The notes: generated from the sequence alone by a model not told the origin. Positions 7,743 to 16,619 are shown, counted from the first letter of the stretch. The stretch is 39,700 bases of DNA from JAWKHR01 sp041394725 (GCA_041394725.1 JAWKHR010000055.1:1-39700); one strand, 5' to 3'. Translations and numbers: made by a program.

Positions 7743-7825
7743 CGGCCGGCGCCCGATTCTACCCGCGAAGCCCGCCGATGGCGCCAGCGTCCCGGATGGG
7801 CCGTCGCCAGGACCGCGTCCGGCAA

Positions 7826-7892
7826 CCTTCGTCTCCTTTCGATCGTCGAAGGAAGGGTCGGTCTTCCTTCGAGGGCCGAAAGGAGACGAAGG
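7826..7892 (+). promoter_or_regulatory. long hairpin masking the padR ribosome-binding site
   Basis: Outer arms 7826-7841 and 7877-7892 pair perfectly over 16 bases (CCTTCGTCTCCTTTCG with its complement). After a 4 by 4 internal loop, 7846-7855 and 7863-7872 pair perfectly over 10 bases, closing on a 7-base loop. The right arm contains one copy of AAGGAGACG and half of a second tandem copy (7880-7888, 7889-7897). The second copy is the Shine-Dalgarno sequence of padR (ATG 7900). In mRNA the fold would hide the ribosome-binding site; in DNA it could equally be an operator. Confidence 0.72.
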
Positions 7893-7899
7893 AGACGCC

Positions 7900-8241
7900 A
7901 TGGCCCCGAAATCGCGCGACGACCTGCTCCAGGGCACCCTCGACATGCTGGTGCTGAAGGCCCTCGCCCTCGAGCCGATGCACGGCTGGGGCATCACCGA
8001 GCGCATCGAGCAGTGGTCGGACCGCGTCCTGCAGGTCGGCCAGGGCACGCTCTACCCGGCGCTGTACCGGCTCGAGCGCCAGGGCCACGTCTCGTCGGCC
8101 TGGCGGACGACCGAGAACAACCGGCGCGCGCGCTACTACGCGCTGACGGCGGCCGGCCGCCGGCACTTCGCCCGCGAGTGCGACTACTGGCGCCGGCTGT
8201 CGCACGCCATCAACCTCGTACTCGAAACGACGATCGCCTAG
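7900..8241 (+). CDS. PadR-family transcriptional regulator
   Basis: A 113-residue winged-helix protein of the short PadR type: DDLLQGTLDMLVLKALALEPMHGWGITERIEQ, then VGQGTLYPALYRLERQGHVSS and the wing WRTTENNRRARYYALTAAGRRHF, followed by a single C-terminal helix for dimerisation. These regulators are commonly encoded just before ADOP permeases in Acidobacteriota, and here the permease starts 8 bases after the stop. The ATG is preceded by AAGGAG at 7889-7894, partly buried in a long hairpin. No ATGT/ACAT-type PadR operator is visible; the hairpin itself is the only palindrome in the upstream region. Confidence 0.92.
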   Translation: MAPKSRDDLLQGTLDMLVLKALALEPMHGWGITERIEQWSDRVLQVGQGTLYPALYRLERQGHVSSAWRTTENNRRARYYALTAAGRRHFARECDYWRRLSHAINLVLETTIA

Positions 8242-8249
8242 GAGCAGCC

Positions 8250-10949
8250 ATGGCCCGACCCGAGACGCCCGGCGGCCGCCGCCCGGCCGGCCCCGATGAC
8301 CCCGTGGATCACGACGCGCGCCTCCGCGAGGAGATCGCGTTCCACATCGACCAGCAGGCCGAGCGCCTCGTGCGCCAGGGGGTGCCCCCCGACCGGGCGC
8401 GTCGCGAGGCGCGCCTGCGCTTCGGCGGCGTCGAGGGCGTGCGCGAGGCGACGCGCGACGAGCAGCGCGCCGCGTGGCTCTTCGACTTCGGCCGCGACCT
8501 CCGGTTCGGCGCGCGCGTCCTGCGCCGGTCGCCGGTGTTTGCCGTGCTCGCCGTGCTCACGCTCGGGCTCGGCATCGGCGCCTCGACGGCCCTCTTCAGC
8601 GTCGTCGACGGCGTGCTGCTCCGCGGCCTCCCGTACCCCGACGCCGGCCGCCTCGTCCGGCTCTACCAGGTGAACGACGACGGGACGACGGGCGGGCCGC
8701 CCCGGCAGTCGTCGCGGGTGTCGGAACCGAACGTGCTCGACTGGCGCCGCCTCACGCACGGGTTCAGCGGCATCGCCGAGATGGCCCAGTGGGGCGACAT
8801 GCCGATCGCGGGCGGCGAGCAGCCGGTGATGGCGCGCCGCACCGTGGTCTCGCGCGAGTTCTTCGACGTGATGGGCGTGGCGCCGGCCGACGGGCGCGTG
8901 TTCCGTCCCGAGGAACTGCAGGAGGGTGCGGCGCCGACCGCCATCGTGAGCCACGCGTTCCGCAACCGCGCGTTCGCCGGCGGACCGGTGGTGGGGAAGA
9001 CGATTCGCATCGGCCAGACGGCCTACACGGTGGTGGGCGAGATGCCGCCGGGGTTCGACTATCCCGGCGAGACCGGCGTCTGGACGCCGCGCGAGATCCA
9101 GGCCCTGGGCCAGCAGTCACGCACCGCCCACAACTTCCAGGCGGTCGCGCGCGTGGCCGACGGCGTCTCGGTCCGCCAGGCGCAGGCCGAGCTGTCCGCG
9201 GTCTCGCGCCAGATGCGCGAGGAGTACGGCTCGACGACGTGGATGGTGGACGCGGCCGCGATTCCGCTGCTCGAGCAGCTGACGGCCACGGCGCGGCCGG
9301 CGCTCAACCTGCTGTTCGGCGCGGCGATCGTCCTGTTCCTCATCGCCTGCACGAACGTCACGAACCTGCTGCTCGCGCGCGCGGCCGCGCGGCGGCACGA
9401 GCAGGCGCTGCAGCTGGCGGTCGGCGCGAGCCGGTGGCGGCTGGTCCGGCAGGTGGTGGCCGAGACGCTCGTGCTCACCGCGGCCGGCGGGCTCGTCGGC
9501 GTGCTGGTCGCGGCCGGCGCGGTGCGCGCGCTCCTCTCGCTCGATCCGGGGTCGGTGCCCCGCCTGGCGGACGTCGCGCTCAACTGGCCGGCGGTCGGGT
9601 TCGCCATCGGCGCGTCGCTCGCCGCCGCGCTCGGGATCGGGCTGGTCGCGGCGCTGCGCGGGCGCGACGCCGACCTGCGCGCGGTCCTCGCCGATGCCCA
9701 GCGATCCTCGGCGTCCAGCCCGTCGCGCGAGCGCGCGCGCCAGGTGCTCGTCGTGGCGCAGGTCGCCCTCACGCTGGTCCTGCTCGCCGGCACGGCGCTG
9801 CTCGGCCGGAGCTTTCTCTCGCTCCTCGGCGTCGAGCCCGGCTACCGCACCGCGGGCGCGACCGTGCTCGACCTGGTTCGGCCCCGCGGCACCGGCGCCG
9901 AGGAGATGCAGCGGCAGTGGCAGTTCCAGACCGCCCTGATGGACCGGCTGGCCGCGATGCCGGGCGTCGAGGGCGTGGGCCTCGCGAGCGGCTTCCCGCT
10001 GGGCGGCGCGGACTATTCGACCGGGCGCTACTACGAGATGACGCGCGTCGACGAGTTCCAGAGCTACGCGGACATCGCGCGGCTCGGCGACCGCGCGCTC
10101 GACCGCGCCGGCCAGGCCGGCTTCCGCGTGGTCGGCGGCGACTACTTCCGCGTGATGGGCATCCCGGTGCTGGAAGGCCGCACGTTCGAGGCGGGCGACC
10201 TGCCGGACGCGCCGCACGTCGCGGTGGTCAGCGAGGCGTTCGCGCGCGACCGCTGGCCCGACCGCGACCCGATCGGCCGCTTCATCCAGTTCGGGAACAT
10301 GGACGGCGATCCGCGCGGCTTCCGGGTGGTGGGCGTCGTCGGCGACGTGCGGGAACTCTCGCCCGAGACGCCGCCCGGCCCGCTCTTCTACGTGGACTAC
10401 CGGCAGCGGCCGGGGCATGCGTCGGGGTTCTCGATCGTGGTCGCCGGTCCCGAATCGGCGCGGCAGCCGCAGGTCATGCAGCGCATCGTGCGCGACCTGG
10501 ACGCGGGGCTGCCCGTGACGATCCACTCGATCGAGGACGCCTTCGACGCGGCGCTCAGCGGCCGGCGGTTCAACCTGCTGCTCATCATGGTGTTCGGCCT
10601 CGCCGCGCTGGCGCTGGCGACGCTCGGCACCTACGGACTCATCACCTACCTGGTCGCGCAGCGCACGCGCGAGATCGGGATCCGGATGGCGCTCGGCGCG
10701 GGCACCGCCTCGGTCATGCGGCTGATCCTGGGCGCCGGCCTGCGCCTCGCCGCGGTGGGCACGGTCATCGGCGTCGCCGCCTCGCTCGGCCTCAGCCGCC
10801 TGCTCGACGGCCTGCTCTTCGCGGTCTCGGCCACGGACCCGGCGGCCTACGCCATCGTCATCGTCGCCACGATCGGCGCCGTCCTCGCCGCCAGCCTCGT
10901 CCCGGCCCTGCGCGCGACCCGGATCCCGCCGACCGAGAGTCTGAGGTGA
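8250..10949 (+). CDS. ADOP-type orphan ABC permease (MacB/FtsX family)
   Basis: An 899-residue protein. Residues about 20-75 form the soluble ADOP prefix (DARLREEIAFHIDQQAERLVRQG...RREARLRFGGVEGVREATRDE). A MacB/FtsX unit follows: TM1 at about 96-118 (FAVLAVLTLGLGIGASTALF), a large periplasmic domain, then three helices including AAIVLFLIACTNVTNLLLARAA. The whole unit is then repeated, with a second periplasmic domain and the terminal helices FGLAALALATLGTYGLITYLV and REIGIRMALGAG. This gives the eight-helix duplicated layout of the family. No ATPase gene is nearby, as is usual for ADOPs; the substrate is unknown. It forms an operon with padR. Confidence 0.92.
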   Translation: MARPETPGGRRPAGPDDPVDHDARLREEIAFHIDQQAERLVRQGVPPDRARREARLRFGGVEGVREATRDEQRAAWLFDFGRDLRFGARVLRRSPVFAVLAVLTLGLGIGASTALFSVVDGVLLRGLPYPDAGRLVRLYQVNDDGTTGGPPRQSSRVSEPNVLDWRRLTHGFSGIAEMAQWGDMPIAGGEQPVMARRTVVSREFFDVMGVAPADGRVFRPEELQEGAAPTAIVSHAFRNRAFAGGPVVGKTIRIGQTAYTVVGEMPPGFDYPGETGVWTPREIQALGQQSRTAHNFQAVARVADGVSVRQAQAELSAVSRQMREEYGSTTWMVDAAAIPLLEQLTATARPALNLLFGAAIVLFLIACTNVTNLLLARAAARRHEQALQLAVGASRWRLVRQVVAETLVLTAAGGLVGVLVAAGAVRALLSLDPGSVPRLADVALNWPAVGFAIGASLAAALGIGLVAALRGRDADLRAVLADAQRSSASSPSRERARQVLVVAQVALTLVLLAGTALLGRSFLSLLGVEPGYRTAGATVLDLVRPRGTGAEEMQRQWQFQTALMDRLAAMPGVEGVGLASGFPLGGADYSTGRYYEMTRVDEFQSYADIARLGDRALDRAGQAGFRVVGGDYFRVMGIPVLEGRTFEAGDLPDAPHVAVVSEAFARDRWPDRDPIGRFIQFGNMDGDPRGFRVVGVVGDVRELSPETPPGPLFYVDYRQRPGHASGFSIVVAGPESARQPQVMQRIVRDLDAGLPVTIHSIEDAFDAALSGRRFNLLLIMVFGLAALALATLGTYGLITYLVAQRTREIGIRMALGAGTASVMRLILGAGLRLAAVGTVIGVAASLGLSRLLDGLLFAVSATDPAAYAIVIVATIGAVLAASLVPALRATRIPPTESLR

Positions 10950-10990
10950 GCGGCAGGCCGGCGTCGGCGCCCCGGTGATCGAGGCCGCGC

Positions 10991-12145
10991 TCAGTAGGTG
11001 CTTCGGGCCACCCACTCGCGCAGGAGCGAGTCGACCACGACGTAGCGGCCGTCGTCCTCGCGGGTGACGAGGTCCTGCTTCTGGAGCGCGGCGAGCGAGG
11101 ACTGCACGCTGGAGGCGCCGCCGAGGCGGTGGCGCGTGCGGGTGTCGGCGGCGAGCAGTTCCACGCCGTGCTCGAGGACGACCGCGCGCAGCGTGGCGCG
11201 CTGGGCGAGCGTCAGCCGCTGCCAGATCGTCTCGAAGAGCGGGTCCTGTTCGCCCAGCAGGCGGTGCAGCGTCGCATGGAGGTCCTCGAGCGTGACCTTG
11301 CGCCGCCCGGCTTCCACCACGTCGTCCCAGGTCTCGTGCGCGAGGCGCTGGACGTCGTAGGGGAGGTTGCTCGCCAGGTCCACGACCGCCGCGCCGACGC
11401 CCTCGCCGGGGGCGAGGCCGGTGCGCCGGAAGCGTGCGTCCACGAAGGCGGCGAACGTGGCCGGGTCGATCTTGGCGAGGCGCATGACGGGACCGGCCTT
11501 GTAGAAGGGCCGGCGCGGGCCGATCATCTGCTCCATCAGGCTGGGCTCCGAGCCGGCGAACACGTAGCCCACCTGCCGCTGCTGCTGGACGGCGGCGCGG
11601 AGCGCGTGCTCGACGCTGCCGCCGTTGAACGCGGCGACGGCCTGGAACTCGTCGAGCGCGATGGCGAGCCGGCGGTTGAGGCGGGCCGCGATCCTCGCCG
11701 GCAGCGCGAAGACCTCCTCGGCCAGCCGTGCCGCGTCGCGCGCGGTCCGGACCGACGGGAAAGCCAGGCTGATGCCGCTCCCGCGCGAGCCGGCCTCGAC
11801 CCGGACCTCGGGCGTCACGCCCGTGAACAGCTCCAGGATCCACGACCGCGCCCGTGCCGCGCGCGTCTCGAGGCCGATGAGGGCGTGCGCGTAGGCTTCG
11901 AGGAACGCGACGTACGAGCTGAAGCTGCTGACGGTGAACTCCAGCGTGGTCACCTTCTGCCGGCCGAGCGTCGTGAAGGCCTGACGGATGAGCGACGACT
12001 TGCCGTAGCGGCGCGGCGAGATCAGGAAGACCTTCTGGCCGGCCGCGAGGTCCCGGACCAGGCGCCGCTGCTCCTCGCGGCGGCCGACGAACGCGGACGC
12101 GGGGGCAATCTCGCCGTACACGAAGGGGTTCTGGGTCGCGGCCAT
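10991..12145 (-). CDS. AAA/STAND-type ATPase (archaeal-ATPase-like) with winged-helix tail
   Basis: A 384-residue protein. The start NPFVYGEIAPASAFVGRREEQRRL is the typical VGR entry of the pfam01637-like ATPases. The P-loop is the variant SPRRYGKSS (residues 43-51), and Walker B is RLAIALDEFQAV with Asp165 and Glu166. FAGSEPSLMEQMI is the sensor region. The C-terminal 100 residues (RATLRAVVLEHGV...SSVQSSLAALQKQDLVTREDDGRYVVVDSLLREWV) look like a winged-helix domain. Such proteins are abundant but poorly understood; some belong to defence or mobile loci. It stands alone, converging on the ADOP gene and divergent from the radical SAM gene. Three copies of a CGTAAYC element lie just upstream, so it may regulate itself. 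Confidence 0.85.
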   Translation of the reverse strand: MAATQNPFVYGEIAPASAFVGRREEQRRLVRDLAAGQKVFLISPRRYGKSSLIRQAFTTLGRQKVTTLEFTVSSFSSYVAFLEAYAHALIGLETRAARARSWILELFTGVTPEVRVEAGSRGSGISLAFPSVRTARDAARLAEEVFALPARIAARLNRRLAIALDEFQAVAAFNGGSVEHALRAAVQQQRQVGYVFAGSEPSLMEQMIGPRRPFYKAGPVMRLAKIDPATFAAFVDARFRRTGLAPGEGVGAAVVDLASNLPYDVQRLAHETWDDVVEAGRRKVTLEDLHATLHRLLGEQDPLFETIWQRLTLAQRATLRAVVLEHGVELLAADTRTRHRLGGASSVQSSLAALQKQDLVTREDDGRYVVVDSLLREWVARSTY

Positions 12146-12149
12146 CAGC

Positions 12150-12192
12150 GGTTACGTTGATAGCCGTAATCATTACACAGAATGCCGTAATC
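12150..12192. promoter_or_regulatory. iterated CGTAAYC elements upstream of the ATPase gene
   Basis: GCCGTAATC occurs exactly twice, at 12163-12171 and 12184-12192. The copies are 21 bases apart, so they lie on the same face of the helix. A third, inverted copy (GGTTACG) lies at 12150-12156 beside the ATG, and the first copy also forms the short palindrome GTAATCATTAC (12166-12176). This AT-richer patch is the only obvious regulatory sequence between the ATPase and radical SAM genes. A dimeric or cooperative DNA-binding protein is implied; which one is unknown. Confidence 0.5.
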
Positions 12193-12297
12193 GTGCCGCC
12201 CGGCGCGCCGGCGCGCCCGCGCCCAAGCCGTGCCGCCCGCGCCGGGCCGGCCCGCGCGCCCCGGACGGATCCGGTGCTATCGTGGCCGGGGGCGACC

Positions 12298-13794
12298 GTG
12301 AACATCCTGCTGCTGTCCATGCCGGACGCGTTCGAGCACACGCCGACGCTGACCATGCGCATGCCGAACGGCGCCCTGGCCTCCCTGGCCGGGAACCTCG
12401 ACCCCGGCCACGACGTCGCGATTGCGGACCTCGTCCTGGCCCGGCACGACGTCCCCGGCACGGTCGCGCGGCTCCTCGACGACTGCCGCCCCGACCTCGT
12501 CGGGCTGTCCGTGATGACCTTCCAGCGCGCCACCGCCCGCCGGATCATTGCCCTCGTCCGCCGGCTCCGGCCCCGGGCCCGCGTCGTCGTCGGCGGCTAC
12601 GACCCGAGCCTGGCTCCCGAGGCGTGGGCCACGCCCGACAGCGGCGTGGACGTCGTCGTCCGCGGCGAGGGCGACCTCACGTTCCGCGAGCTCGTGCGCG
12701 CCGCCGACGAGGGGCGGCTCCCGGACGACGTGCCCGGCCTCTGGTACCGGTCGCCGGACGGCTTCGTCCGCACGCCTGACCGGCCGGTCAGTGGACTGGA
12801 CCAGGCGGTCAGGCCGCCGAACCGCGCCGCCAGGGTCCTCGACGGCTACACCTTCCTCGGCCGGCCGATCGACATCGTCGAGACCTCGCGCGGGTGCACC
12901 TACGACTGCAGCTTCTGCTCGATCATCGAGATGCGCGGCCGCAACTTCCACACCTGGCCGGTCGATCGCGTCACCGCCGACATCGCGGACGCGAAGCGCC
13001 GCGGCGCGCGGACGATCTTCCTCGTGGACGACAACGTCACGCTCAACGTCGCGCGCTTCCACGCCATCTGCGACGCGATCGTGGCCGCGGGCCTCGACGA
13101 CCTCGACTACATCGTGCAGGGCATGACCAGCGCCTTCGTGAAGGACGGCGACGCGCTCGCCGCCGCGATGGCGCGCGCCGGGTTCCGCTACGTCTTCCTC
13201 GGGATCGAGAACGTGCTCGACGAGGACCTGGCGTTCCTGCGCGCCGACGCGAAGAACGCCGCGCGCGAGCAGGGCCGGCGCACGGGCTCCGCCACGCAGC
13301 TGGCCGTGGACGTCATCCACCGCCACGGCATGTTCGTGGTCGGCGGGCTCATCGTCGGCAACCCGGACGACACCCGCGAGTCGATCGAGGCGAACCTGGC
13401 GTTCGCGCGCCGGCACGTGGACTGGCCCTACATCCAGCACCCGACGCCGTATCCCGGCACGCCGATGACGCGCGACTTCCGCGACCGCGACCTCATCGTC
13501 TCCGACGACGTGTCGGAGTACGACGGGACGACGGCGGTGGTGCGGACGACGCACCTCGAGGCGGAAGAGGTGGAGTTCCTGCGCTGGCGCGCCGAGCGCT
13601 GGATGAAGGTGCGTCACCTGCCGCCGGTCCTCGCGCACGACCCGGGCTTCGTGATGACGCACGGCCTCCGCATGCTGCGCCACACCTTCCGCGGATCGAG
13701 CTGGAAGACGTGGATCGGTCTCGAGCCGGAGCGCGAGGCCTTCCGCCGCTACAAGGCGATCCGGCGCCGCGAACGCGAGTGCTTCGAATCCTGA
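12298..13794 (+). CDS. B12-binding radical SAM protein
   Basis: A 498-residue protein counted from GTG 12298, where the first core strand VNILLLSMP begins. Residues 1-130 form a cobalamin-binding-type Rossmann domain (PDLVGLSVMTFQ, RVVVGGYDPSLAPE, DVVVRGEGDLTFREL). The radical SAM core follows, with the cluster motif CTYDCSFC at Cys200, Cys204 and Cys207, then IFLVDDNVTLN and FRYVFLGIEN. The cobalamin domain lacks the DxHxxG motif, as is common in this class. The family (BchE/HpnJ-like) does methylations, ring closures and rearrangements; I cannot name the substrate. A TATCGT hexamer at 12278-12283 lies 14 bases before the start. No partner biosynthetic gene is adjacent. Confidence 0.87.
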   Translation: MNILLLSMPDAFEHTPTLTMRMPNGALASLAGNLDPGHDVAIADLVLARHDVPGTVARLLDDCRPDLVGLSVMTFQRATARRIIALVRRLRPRARVVVGGYDPSLAPEAWATPDSGVDVVVRGEGDLTFRELVRAADEGRLPDDVPGLWYRSPDGFVRTPDRPVSGLDQAVRPPNRAARVLDGYTFLGRPIDIVETSRGCTYDCSFCSIIEMRGRNFHTWPVDRVTADIADAKRRGARTIFLVDDNVTLNVARFHAICDAIVAAGLDDLDYIVQGMTSAFVKDGDALAAAMARAGFRYVFLGIENVLDEDLAFLRADAKNAAREQGRRTGSATQLAVDVIHRHGMFVVGGLIVGNPDDTRESIEANLAFARRHVDWPYIQHPTPYPGTPMTRDFRDRDLIVSDDVSEYDGTTAVVRTTHLEAEEVEFLRWRAERWMKVRHLPPVLAHDPGFVMTHGLRMLRHTFRGSSWKTWIGLEPEREAFRRYKAIRRRERECFES

Positions 13795-13810
13795 GCTTCG
13801 GTTGCCCGGC

Positions 13811-13911
13811 CCGAGCGCCGAGCGCCGGCATCGACCGCGCCGCGCCGAGCGCCGACCGCGACTGCGCGCACCGCCGGGCACCCAATGCCCAGTGCCCGGC
13901 GCCCAGTGCCC
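13811..13911. repeat. degenerate short repeats downstream of the second ADOP gene
   Basis: The 122-base gap between the radical SAM and ADOP stop codons is filled with short repeats. CCGAGCGCCGAGCGCCGGC lies at 13811-13829 and GCCGAGCGCCGACC at 13844-13857. GCCCAGTGCCC is exactly repeated at 13887-13897 and 13901-13911. Related GCCGAGCGCCGA and GCCGAACGCCGA repeats occur on the other side of the ADOP gene (16496-16548). No T-run or clear terminator hairpin is present. Confidence 0.5.
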
Positions 13912-13916
13912 GCTCT

Positions 13917-16466
13917 CTACAGTTCCCGCAGCGCGACGTTCGGGTCGATCCGCGCGGCCCGGCGGGCGGGGAGGTAGCCGGCGAGGATGCCGCAGGCGAG
14001 CAGCAGCACCGGCACGACAATCCACGAGGTCGCGCCACCCGGATGGATGCCCGCCCGGGCCGCGAGCACGGCCCGCAGGACCATGGCCGCCACGAACACC
14101 CCGCAGAGCAGGCCGACGAGCACGATGTGGAGCGCCTCGTCGATGACCATCCGCAGAATCTGACGCGGCGTCGCGCCCAGCGCGGCGCGAATGCCGATCT
14201 CGCGCGTGCGACGGCTGACGAAGAAGGCGATGACGCCGTAGACCCCGACCATCGCGATGGCCAGCGCGATCGCGCCGAGACCGGTCACGACGGCCATGAG
14301 CGCGCGGAGGGCCGTGTCGCGGCTCAGGGCACCCGAGGCGACCGTGGCCGGTTCGTCGAGCGCCAGACGGTCGTCCATCGCGACGACCGCCGCCCGCATC
14401 GCGTCCGGCTGCCGTTCGGGCGCGGAGGAGCGCACCACGAGGTACGCGCGTCCGGTGAAGGACTGCGCCAGCGGCAGGTAGACCACGTTGGACGGGCGGC
14501 GCCACGGTGAATCGTCGGCGCTCGTCACCGGATCGGCCGTCACGCCGACGATCGTGATGGGCGGGCCCCGACGGCGCTGGATCTGCCGGCCGATGGGATC
14601 CTGCCCGGGCCACGCCGCCTCCGCCGCGCTCTCGGTGATGACGGCCACGAGCGGCGCGCCGTACGCGTCGGTCGCCCGCAGGTCGCGCCCGGCCAGCACC
14701 GGCAGATCGAGCACCCGGAGGAATCCGGGCGAGACCCGCACGTACGAGGTCACCGCGCGCTGGCGGAAACCGGCCAGGCCCTCCGGCGTGTCGGCGAGTT
14801 CGAGGAAGTCGCTCGCCGGTGCCGCGGGCCCGAGCGCGCCGGGGATGGCGTCCGCGAGGCCCGCCGCCTCGACGTCCGGCAGGCGCGCCAGGGCCGGCAG
14901 GATCCGGTCGAAGAACTGGCGTCCGCGCGGTTCGTTGTAGTCGGCACCGAGATCGCGCGGCAGCGCGACCTGACCGGCGACGACCCGCGACGTGTCGTAG
15001 TGCACGACCCGACCGCGCAGTCCCTGCTGCTCGAGCCGGTAGAGGACGTCCTCGATGAACGTGGCCGACGCCAGCGCGAGCACGACCGCGACCGTGACCT
15101 GCACCGCGACGAGCGTGGTCCTGAGCCAACGGCCTCGCCCCGGCGTCTGACCCGGCGCCGCGCCTCCGGCCGACACCACGGACTGGAGCGGCGCGCGGCT
15201 GGCGCGCCAGGCCGCCACGGTCCCGACGCCGGCCGTGGCCAGCAGGCCCGCGCCGAGCGAGAAAGCGATCACCCGGCCGTCGAGCGCGAGGTCGCCGATG
15301 GCCATCTCCCGTCCGCCGAGAATCGCGAGTGCCGGAAACATGGCCTGGAACGCCCGGGTGGCCGCAGCCGCGATCAGGAGGCCCAGGCCGGAGGCGGCTC
15401 CGGCAATCAGCAGGGACTCGGCCGTCAGGAGCCGGAGGATGCGACCCCGTCCGGCCCCGAGGCTCATGCGAACCGCCAGTTCGCCCGTGCGCTGCGTGCC
15501 CCGCGCATTGAGCAGATTGGCGAAGTTCGCGCTGGCGGCCACGAGCACGAGTGCCGCGATCGCGAGAAACGCGAGACCGCGCTGCACCGCCCACGTGATG
15601 TACAGCGCCTCACCAGCCTGGACCAGCTCGAACCGGATCCGTGTCCGCCGTTCGTCGAGAGGCAGTCCCCACCGGACGGTGGACTGCCGCAGTTGCTCGA
15701 GGTGGGCTGTCGTCGCGTCGCTGACCATGGGCTCGAGCAGCGCGTGTGCCACGTCCACGGGCGGGACGGCCCGCTGCCAGCGGACGAAGACCTCGACGCG
15801 CGAGGGCGCCTGCTGTCCGGCATCGCCAGGTCGAACGCGACTCGCGAGCGGAAGCCAGACGTCCGTGCGCACGAAGAAGCCAGAGAGGCCGTTGAACGCC
15901 GGTTCAGCGACCCCGATCACGGTGAAGTCCTGGCGACCGATGCGGATGGTCGCCGAGCCGACCGCCTCCGGACGCGCACCGAACCACTCCCGCCAGATCC
16001 GGTGGCTGATGACCGCGACCGGGACCGGCGCGGCGTCGCGATCGTCCTCCGCCGTCAGCCAGCGGCCGGCCGCGGGGCGAATCTCGAAGACGGTCGCATA
16101 GTCCCCGCTGACGAGTTCCGCGGAGAGCGTCTCGACGCGGCCCGGACGCCGAACCGCCAGAGACTGCCGCGAGACGCCTGCCACTCCGACGATGGCCGGG
16201 CTGTGTGCGCGCTCGATCTCACGCAGGCGTGCGACCGGGGCGGCCAGCGCGTAGTGCGTTCCCAGGCCGTCCATCAGGCCAGGTCGCGTCACCCGTTCCA
16301 CGGAGAACCCGTCCGTCAACCTGAAGATCGCGCCGTTCACGACGGCGAAGAGCGTGGTCGTCGCCCCGATGCCCAGCGCCAGCGTCAATACCGCCGTCAG
16401 CGTGAACCCCGGCGTGTGCCACAACTGCCGAGCCGCGTAGCGGACGTCGAGCAGGAGATCGCGCAT
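13917..16466 (-). CDS. ADOP-type orphan ABC permease lacking the soluble prefix
   Basis: An 849-residue duplicated MacB/FtsX permease. It begins directly with MRDLLLDVRYAARQLWHTPGFTL and TM1 (AVLTLALGIGATTTLFAVVNG), so the N-terminal ADOP prefix domain of the 8250 gene is absent. The middle block shows RGLAFLAIAALVLVAASANFANLLNARG and AVRMSLGAGRGRILRLL. The last block shows AIALAIAMVGVYGVIAFFVSRRTREIGIRAALGATPRQIL and ends PARRAARIDPNVALREL. The ATG is supported by TATCCT 7 bases upstream. No regulator or ATPase gene adjoins it. Substrate unknown; related permeases are thought to export antibiotics, peptides or lipids. Confidence 0.9.
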   Translation of the reverse strand: MRDLLLDVRYAARQLWHTPGFTLTAVLTLALGIGATTTLFAVVNGAIFRLTDGFSVERVTRPGLMDGLGTHYALAAPVARLREIERAHSPAIVGVAGVSRQSLAVRRPGRVETLSAELVSGDYATVFEIRPAAGRWLTAEDDRDAAPVPVAVISHRIWREWFGARPEAVGSATIRIGRQDFTVIGVAEPAFNGLSGFFVRTDVWLPLASRVRPGDAGQQAPSRVEVFVRWQRAVPPVDVAHALLEPMVSDATTAHLEQLRQSTVRWGLPLDERRTRIRFELVQAGEALYITWAVQRGLAFLAIAALVLVAASANFANLLNARGTQRTGELAVRMSLGAGRGRILRLLTAESLLIAGAASGLGLLIAAAATRAFQAMFPALAILGGREMAIGDLALDGRVIAFSLGAGLLATAGVGTVAAWRASRAPLQSVVSAGGAAPGQTPGRGRWLRTTLVAVQVTVAVVLALASATFIEDVLYRLEQQGLRGRVVHYDTSRVVAGQVALPRDLGADYNEPRGRQFFDRILPALARLPDVEAAGLADAIPGALGPAAPASDFLELADTPEGLAGFRQRAVTSYVRVSPGFLRVLDLPVLAGRDLRATDAYGAPLVAVITESAAEAAWPGQDPIGRQIQRRRGPPITIVGVTADPVTSADDSPWRRPSNVVYLPLAQSFTGRAYLVVRSSAPERQPDAMRAAVVAMDDRLALDEPATVASGALSRDTALRALMAVVTGLGAIALAIAMVGVYGVIAFFVSRRTREIGIRAALGATPRQILRMVIDEALHIVLVGLLCGVFVAAMVLRAVLAARAGIHPGGATSWIVVPVLLLACGILAGYLPARRAARIDPNVALREL

Positions 16467-16495
16467 CACGGGCAGGATAAGCGAAACGGACCGCG

Positions 16496-16548
16496 GCCGA
16501 GCGCCGACGCGGCACGCCATGGCTGCCAGCCGAACGCCGAACGCCGAC
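16496..16548. repeat. GCCGARCGCCGA repeats upstream of the second ADOP gene
   Basis: GCCGAGCGCCGACGC at 16496-16510 and GCCGAACGCCGAACGCCGAC at 16529-16548 lie in the divergent gap between the ADOP and branching-enzyme genes. They match the repeats at 13811-13857 beyond the other end of the ADOP gene, so that gene is bracketed by related short repeats. Confidence 0.5.
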
Positions 16549-16619
16549 ACCGCCCCCCTGGCGGCCGCCATGCGCACCAGCGTCACCACGCCAACGTCCG
16601 CTGGTGTACATTCCGAGCC

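Noticed and set aside
4776..8249. A long rightward open frame opposite the CHAT gene that runs into the first ADOP gene
   Set aside because: It is rich in Arg, Ala and Gly with no domain pattern, and lies antisense to a clear CHAT-TPR protein. It is a GC-driven shadow; the true ADOP start is ATG 8250.
12157..12297. An earlier start for the radical SAM gene
   Set aside because: The extra residues are Ala/Pro/Arg-rich, overlap the regulatory repeats, and precede the natural first strand VNILLLSMP.
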